A stretch of 9,744 nucleotides of DNA, taken from Euryarchaeota archaeon UBA175. GTDB lineage: Archaea; Thermoplasmatota; Poseidoniia; Poseidoniales; Thalassarchaeaceae. Position 1 is the first letter of the stretch. Every line of letters begins with the position of its first letter. The stretch is from assembly GCA_002497895.1 (NCBI GenBank), contig DAFD01000040.1, positions 1 through 9,744 on the forward strand, in the 5' to 3' direction. Both the position numbers and the translations under genes were made by a program. Positions 6,401-9,744 of this stretch are shown piece by piece. The notes under the pieces are model-generated. The model did no database searches and was not told the DNA's origin. It worked only from the letters and a program-made list of their open reading frames with translations.

Positions 6401-8327
6401 AACTGGTCGAACAACTTGGGTTGTCTACACAGAACAGTAGGTAGTCATAATTCGCTTCGCTCGAGATGGAATAATTGAACGAAAGCGTTCCTGCATTCAT
6501 CGCACCAGCGTACTCAAGGGTTGAGTGTTGGCTGTCGCCAATTGCTCCTGCCTGAGCAGAATAGTTGCCACCCAATACTCGATTGTAGTCCTGGACGAAC
6601 CAATTGGCTGCGCCCGAATTAGACCAACTAGTGGTGATGTAAGTATTCTCGAAATCGCCGTGGAATTGGGTTAATTCCTCGGTTGGATAGTAGAACATCT
6701 CTCCGCCTGCATTAGTATTCTGCACGGTCGTACCATTGCAGGTCCGAGCGTGAACACCCACGTGACTCATGTCAGGACAATGTGCTAGACTCGTCATGTG
6801 GTGGCGCACATGAGTGTCACTGTATTGGATTGTGCTCGGTCCGTAGACAAGCGTTCCAGCGACCGGCACAGGAATCACACCAGCCTGTAGACAGGCAGCG
6901 TGTGACTCGTTGATGCTCTGGTAATCATCGGCGTTGAGAGCAGGGGAACCGCCGAACGGACCCTCGTCTGAGACTGGAATGACTAACTTGGTTGCATTCG
7001 GATTCCAGGCGTGGTCAACCGCGGTAGGAGGGTTACCTGGAGCGCTGCCCGAGGCATCCCTCCACGACTCACAGGCCCATGTCGAACCCGGGCCCCACAT
7101 CTCAGAATAGTAGCCCCAATCCGAGGGGATACTCAGTGCTGAACCGTTGTAGACTACTTCGGTTAGAGGCCTGATTCCACCCGAGGTATCACTGACATTC
7201 TGACCGAGTGAGGTTGAGCGGGGTCCATTGGATCCATCGTTACCAGTTGTAATCGCGTTTGCGCAATTTTGGTGAGAGTTTGCATTGTGCATATTGCCAC
7301 TCAGTGTGTAAAGAGTCTCAAGCACGGTGATATTCGCCGCCTCGAGCATTGGCTTGACACCGGCGAAGTTCTCGCCAGTAGTCAACGTACCACCATAGAA
7401 GATGGCACACATGTCGATCCATTCTGTCGTCATCGAACCAGATGAATCGAGTAGCCCGACGTACTCAACAATCGAACCACGGGTATCTTCCCAGACGATG
7501 ACGACGGTATTGTTCGCGCCGATACTAACCGCTGGGTTTCCTCGGTGACCCAGAGCAGGGGTCACGAGAGTTGCGTTGATGAGGACTTGGAAGCCATTGT
7601 TCGGGTCCTCGGAGAGCATGCAGTAGTAGATCAGTGGGCTGCCGAAGTAGATGCCTTGCGGGTCATAAGTGTCGACCCATACAATGTGAACGGCGTCGTA
7701 CGAATCGACTGCGATGTCAGGCGAGGAGCGAGTTCCAGTTCCATCAGCGACCGTGTGCGAAGCGATGGTCATGTTCTGGATATCTCCAGCAGAGCCGTCG
7801 AGATCATCCTCGGATGGGTCAAGAAGCGTGTAGAGGATGTCGGTGTCGGTAATCTCCCAGACGATATGAGCTCGGCCTTGTGAGTCGATTACCATCGCTG
7901 GACTCGAAAGTGAAGTAGCATTGGCGTCACCGACCTGTGTGGTCGAAATCAAGATGGTGTCTACGCCCGATGAAATCTGAATTAGAGCGTAGCGTAGCAA
8001 CGGAGTACTGGAATTTTCGATCCAGACAAGGTGGATGCGATTTGAATCGTCCATCACTCCCATGACGTCGATTGGATTGTTAGCATTGAGATTGCTCAGA
8101 AGGGTTTGAGCATCGCCCTCATCGACCGTCCCATTGGCCGTAGGGAACCTCGTCGGCTGCTCTGCCAACTCATCTGATTCGGTTGAAATTGCTAGCAACG
8201 AAGGTGCTGCGAGCGAGGCCAGCATGAGTAAAACGAGGGCTGATGCGAGCTGGGCTCGCTCGACTTCGATTCTGCTGTTCATTTTGGTGTTCAAGGCGCT
8301 CAGAGTGGAGGTTCGGCTTCCGACCAT
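3447..8327 (-). CDS. Giant Ca-binding surface protein: propeller, vWA-like, lectin-like, TSP3 repeats, TM anchor
   Basis: A protein of about 1,626 residues, exported and anchored by its C-terminus. Residues 28-47 are a hydrophobic signal segment. ATG at 8282 (residue 16, MNSRIEVERAQ) gives a more standard signal peptide than the ATG at 8327, and no Shine-Dalgarno sequence decides between them. Propeller-like blades with an (I/V)xIVW(E/D) strand lie near 98, 153, 213 and 275, then again near 806 and 880. Between them sit a vWA-like module (about 286-495; MIDAS D294-S-S-G-S298, later SDEGP with D454), a His/Cys-rich stretch (504-530) and a lectin-like beta-sandwich (about 556-692). An Ig-like beta-sandwich covers about 1001-1111. 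Ten TSP3-type Ca-binding repeats follow (1118-1512), then one transmembrane helix (about 1526-1547), a basic stop-transfer and a charged tail of about 75 residues ending near GYSPEVARAIV. Eighteen N-glycosylation sequons all lie before residue 783. Likely role: cell-surface adhesion or ligand binding dependent on calcium; the ligand is unknown. No peptidase or glycosidase active site is recognised. Confidence 0.85.
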   Translation of the reverse strand: MVGSRTSTLSALNTKMNSRIEVERAQLASALVLLMLASLAAPSLLAISTESDELAEQPTRFPTANGTVDEGDAQTLLSNLNANNPIDVMGVMDDSNRIHLVWIENSSTPLLRYALIQISSGVDTILISTTQVGDANATSLSSPAMVIDSQGRAHIVWEITDTDILYTLLDPSEDDLDGSAGDIQNMTIASHTVADGTGTRSSPDIAVDSYDAVHIVWVDTYDPQGIYFGSPLIYYCMLSEDPNNGFQVLINATLVTPALGHRGNPAVSIGANNTVVIVWEDTRGSIVEYVGLLDSSGSMTTEWIDMCAIFYGGTLTTGENFAGVKPMLEAANITVLETLYTLSGNMHNANSHQNCANAITTGNDGSNGPRSTSLGQNVSDTSGGIRPLTEVVYNGSALSIPSDWGYYSEMWGPGSTWACESWRDASGSAPGNPPTAVDHAWNPNATKLVIPVSDEGPFGGSPALNADDYQSINESHAACLQAGVIPVPVAGTLVYGPSTIQYSDTHVRHHMTSLAHCPDMSHVGVHARTCNGTTVQNTNAGGEMFYYPTEELTQFHGDFENTYITTSWSNSGAANWFVQDYNRVLGGNYSAQAGAIGDSQHSTLEYAGAMNAGTLSFNYSISSEANYDYLLFCVDNPSCSTSSFTSAWSGEGNGTYTAAVAPGYHTYTWKYMKDVSVSSGNDTAWIDDVQLPIASYTDEMNQMVSAIINITTGSGATNTFLTVLNPYSMLSNPRSTWSVGDSGHTIDEITGQYQEDIGPDTDWYWREDGGGWDTLGHLVLVNDTQISKGHGWAVNPEVNVDEDGNIHIVWIDGRSVFPSKEGPSQLHYMQLDPDRQGVLDGEPNGLVLEEVMTVKDTAVLQSNLIWGANPRVDFDRDGSIHITWFETQQAKAGDAGVVELRWTRIQAPVMNGFEELPLNRYLTQAYSVVNTRTIASSTQNLMGVFGSEFDASAQPIVKFAWPERTIAWTANDCTEADSQANKWDVCKWNEDLYDMALDLDPTESGHVSMQPGQSVEVAMNLRGIQIPGSADPVTIEVEGALDDWDITVGFGENYQPTTTITEGGDEEVFLLLRAPDIRLVNGDQSFDVLVTVQSATDNFANAQRSVRVDLVNENDWNDDDQDGVADEDDQCQFGETGWHSGAMTDYDGDGCKDATEDLDDDNDGVEDLLDECPMGAMNTDRVDADGDGCDDLLEDIDNDGDLVPNHLDQCPDGAQYWTTFSTDHDGDGCRDADEDDNDDNDPFLDIDDNCPTGAIGWTGAAYDHDSDGCQDYEEDLDDDNDGVLDRDDSCPYGMLDWTSNEVNDHDGDGCNDIYEDADVDDDGVLDDKDLCTTGKFGWDSSPLTDWDGDGCHDSEEDLDDDGDGFLDTEDSCVRSMSPNIVDADFDGCDDRNEDTDLDNDGIESSEDNCETNPNPGWISALNSDRDRDGCADATEDQDDDGDGILDIDDACPVSNRVTIDHDSDGCMDEFDLDDDNDGVPDTRDQCAHGAIGWTSAKQTDIDRDGCWDSVEDMSLPRGIVETVTDSPVLMAAIAGLALVGMVGAVMQSRSRGRRGDESRDGTREVIDSMRDEEAVWAVKTESIETPKSIEPATEDQFQKLVETGYSPEVARAIVASEEALRKRGKE
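3792..4976 (-). repeat. Ten tandem TSP3-type Ca-binding repeats within the surface protein
   Basis: Coding repeat of ten units of 34-42 residues (residues 1118-1512 of the surface protein). The consensus of a unit is D-x-D-x-D-G-x-x-D-x-x-D-x-C-(P), a spacer usually with G-W, then D-x-D-x-D-G-C-x-D-x-x-E-D. Each unit carries two cysteines, twenty in all, consistent with regular disulfides in thrombospondin type 3 repeats, and each has two Asp-rich Ca-binding loops. The DNA copies are diverged, so this is an old array and not a recent expansion. The array forms an acidic, probably rigid stalk between the binding head and the membrane anchor. Confidence 0.88.
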
Positions 8328-8421
8328 ATCGGTCGAGAGGATTGTTCTACCATAGAGGATGGACCGGACAGGTCCGAATCAGGCGAAAAATCGCATGAAT
8401 TAACTGGAATTCGGCGCGCAA
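8328..8421 (-). promoter_or_regulatory. Intergenic region: ABC-F 3' end and surface-protein promoter
   Basis: These 94 bp must end the ABC-F transcript and start that of the surface protein, unless the two are co-transcribed. On the bottom strand a T5 run (complement of 8386-8390), flanked by GCGA/TCGC arms (8383-8394), lies about 30 nt after the ABC-F stop and could act as a weak archaeal U-tract terminator. A short palindrome CGGAC-AG-GTCCG (8365-8376) lies 38-49 bp before the ATG at 8327. A weak TATA-like CTATGG (complement of 8350-8355) is about 26 bp before that ATG. None is strong on its own. Confidence 0.3.
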
Positions 8422-9744
8422 TCATTCTCCGCGCTTTCGGCGAATGTAATCCGAATAATTACCCGGCCAAATCCAGAGACTGCCATCGCCGGGCAGTTCC
8501 CATATGGTATCGCAGATTCTGTCGAGGAACCATCTGTCGTGACTCACAGTGATTATGCTGCCCTCATAATCCTCGAGAGCCTCTTCTAGAGCCTCCTTGG
8601 CATCGGTATCGAGATGGTTCGTCGGCTCGTCGAGTAGAAGCAGATTATTGTCCTCAAGCAAGAGTTTGAGCATGGCGACTCGCGCTCTCTCGCCACCACT
8701 TAGTTTCGAGAGCTTAGTCTCGACCATTTCACTGGTGAATTGGAAGCGGCCTAGGAGGGAGCGAATGTCTCCATAATCCATGCGCGGTTTGAGTGAGCGA
8801 ACCTGATCGACAGGCGTCATGTCAAAGTCGAGGGAGCGGTGATCTTGATGGAAATATCCTATCTGAACACCCGGCTTGACATCGATGGTTCCTTCATCGA
8901 GTTTAATTTCGCCTTGAATGAGGCGCAGTAGAGTGGTTTTACCTGCGCCATTCGGTCCTACTACACCTATCTTTTGAGCTCTCGAAACCGATAATTCAAG
9001 ACCCTTGATGATCGGTCGATTGAGTCCATCGAAAGTAAGTGATGCTTTGTGGAAGTCGAGAACTTCAAGACTGCTCTTCTCTGTCGATTCCAATCGGAAA
9101 TTCAGTCCTCGTCGTTCGCGCGGTTTGAGAGACTTCAACCAACGTAATTCACCCTGTGCGCGCGCGAGCAAGAATCGTTTCTGAGAGATCGATTTGTCGT
9201 ATTTATTCGCGCGCTTCATCGACTGCAATGCACCGGTCAGGCGTTTCACTTCGGCTTGGGTTTTTTTGATGCGGTCAGCGAGTGTTTGGAGGAATAGTTC
9301 CTTTTGCTGCAGGTACGAACTGTAGTTTCCAGGGTAACCTTTCGCTCGGGTGTCCTGAATCTCAACAATGCCATTGCAAACTCGGTCGAGGAAATACCGG
9401 TCGTGACTGACTATGAGCAGAGCACCCTCGAATGTAGTGAGGAAGGTCTCGAGCCAATCGAGGGTAGCGAGGTCGAGGTGGTTCGTCGGCTCGTCAAGGA
9501 AGAATACGTCGATTTCAGAGAGGCCGACGAGTTGGCGCGCGAGGGCGACTTTCGCTCGCTCGCCTCCTGAGAGTGAGGCAAGAGGTATGTCAAGTGGGTG
9601 GTGAGCGAGGTCAAGAGCGCGCAAAATCTCCTGTGCATGACTTGCGACATTTGTGCCTCCACTGCGAGCCATCAAAGACTGCAATTCTTGGTAGCGATCG
9701 ATGTCAGGTTGCCAATCACCCTCGTAGAATGCAGGCTCGGCCAT
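8422..9744 (-). CDS. ABC-F family ATPase, 5' end outside window
   Basis: The C-terminal 440 residues of a soluble, duplicated ABC-F ATPase (Uup/EttA/YdiF type), a family that acts on ribosomes in translation or antibiotic protection and lacks membrane domains. The first ABC domain is cut: its Walker A lies beyond the right edge, but LSGGE (58-62), Walker B FFLDEPTNHLD (81-91) and the switch SHDRYFLD (113-120) are present. A basic interdomain linker (about 131-225, KxxLxxQL-like helices rich in Lys/Arg) corresponds to the P-site tRNA interaction motif region. The second domain is complete: Walker A GPNGAGKT (263-270), Q-loop YFHQ (297-300), LSGGE (348-352), Walker B LLLLDEPTNHLD (368-379), switch SHDRWFLD (401-408). 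Catalytic glutamates are intact in both halves, so it should be an active ATPase. The ATG at 9744 is almost certainly internal. No C-terminal extension is present. The subfamily cannot be fixed without a phylogeny. Confidence 0.9.
   Translation of the reverse strand: MAEPAFYEGDWQPDIDRYQELQSLMARSGGTNVASHAQEILRALDLAHHPLDIPLASLSGGERAKVALARQLVGLSEIDVFFLDEPTNHLDLATLDWLETFLTTFEGALLIVSHDRYFLDRVCNGIVEIQDTRAKGYPGNYSSYLQQKELFLQTLADRIKKTQAEVKRLTGALQSMKRANKYDKSISQKRFLLARAQGELRWLKSLKPRERRGLNFRLESTEKSSLEVLDFHKASLTFDGLNRPIIKGLELSVSRAQKIGVVGPNGAGKTTLLRLIQGEIKLDEGTIDVKPGVQIGYFHQDHRSLDFDMTPVDQVRSLKPRMDYGDIRSLLGRFQFTSEMVETKLSKLSGGERARVAMLKLLLEDNNLLLLDEPTNHLDTDAKEALEEALEDYEGSIITVSHDRWFLDRICDTIWELPGDGSLWIWPGNYSDYIRRKRGE

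Noticed and set aside
8383..8394. Strong intrinsic terminator after the ABC-F gene
   Set aside because: The stem is only 4 bp and the T-run only five, so it is kept as a weak candidate within the intergenic entry and not called a terminator.

Overview
The window looks like a piece of a marine planktonic archaeal genome, most likely a Marine Group II / Poseidoniia-type euryarchaeon. This rests on family recognition without a search. It carries an archaeal DUF373 membrane protein, the archaeal repair protein NreA with a C-terminal PCNA-binding tail, an HTH_10 (bacterio-opsin-activator type) regulator, and a very large secreted, membrane-anchored protein ending in acidic thrombospondin-type-3 repeats. 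Base composition is moderate, coding is dense, and intergenic gaps are about 20 to 110 bp. I see no tRNA, rRNA, CRISPR array, insertion sequence or phage gene.

Layout: 1-891 (+) is the C-terminal part of a DUF373 protein cut by the left edge. It converges on 915-1349 (-), a 144-residue zinc-ribbon protein of unknown function. A 111-bp intergenic region separates that gene from the divergent nreA (1461-2693, +). nreA converges on an HTH_10 regulator (about 2685-3338, -). Their last codons overlap inside a perfect 10-bp inverted repeat that holds both stop codons. Upstream of the regulator, on the same strand, is the dominant gene of the window (3447-8327, -), a surface protein of about 1,626 residues. 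Upstream of that is an ABC-F ATPase (8422-9744, -) cut by the right edge.

The surface protein is the most interesting object. It has an N-terminal signal, four beta-propeller-like blades, then a von Willebrand A-like module with a MIDAS motif, a His/Cys-rich stretch and a lectin-like beta-sandwich. Two more propeller-like blades follow, then an Ig-like beta-sandwich, ten Ca-binding TSP3-type repeats with two cysteines each, one transmembrane helix and a short charged cytoplasmic tail. This reads as a large Ca-dependent adhesin or ligand-binding protein. All 18 N-glycosylation sequons lie in the first half.

Functional links between neighbours are weak. nreA and the zinc-ribbon gene may share a divergent promoter region, and the HTH_10 gene could be read through from the surface-protein gene or be regulated separately. 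No complete defence, biosynthetic or mobile system is visible.
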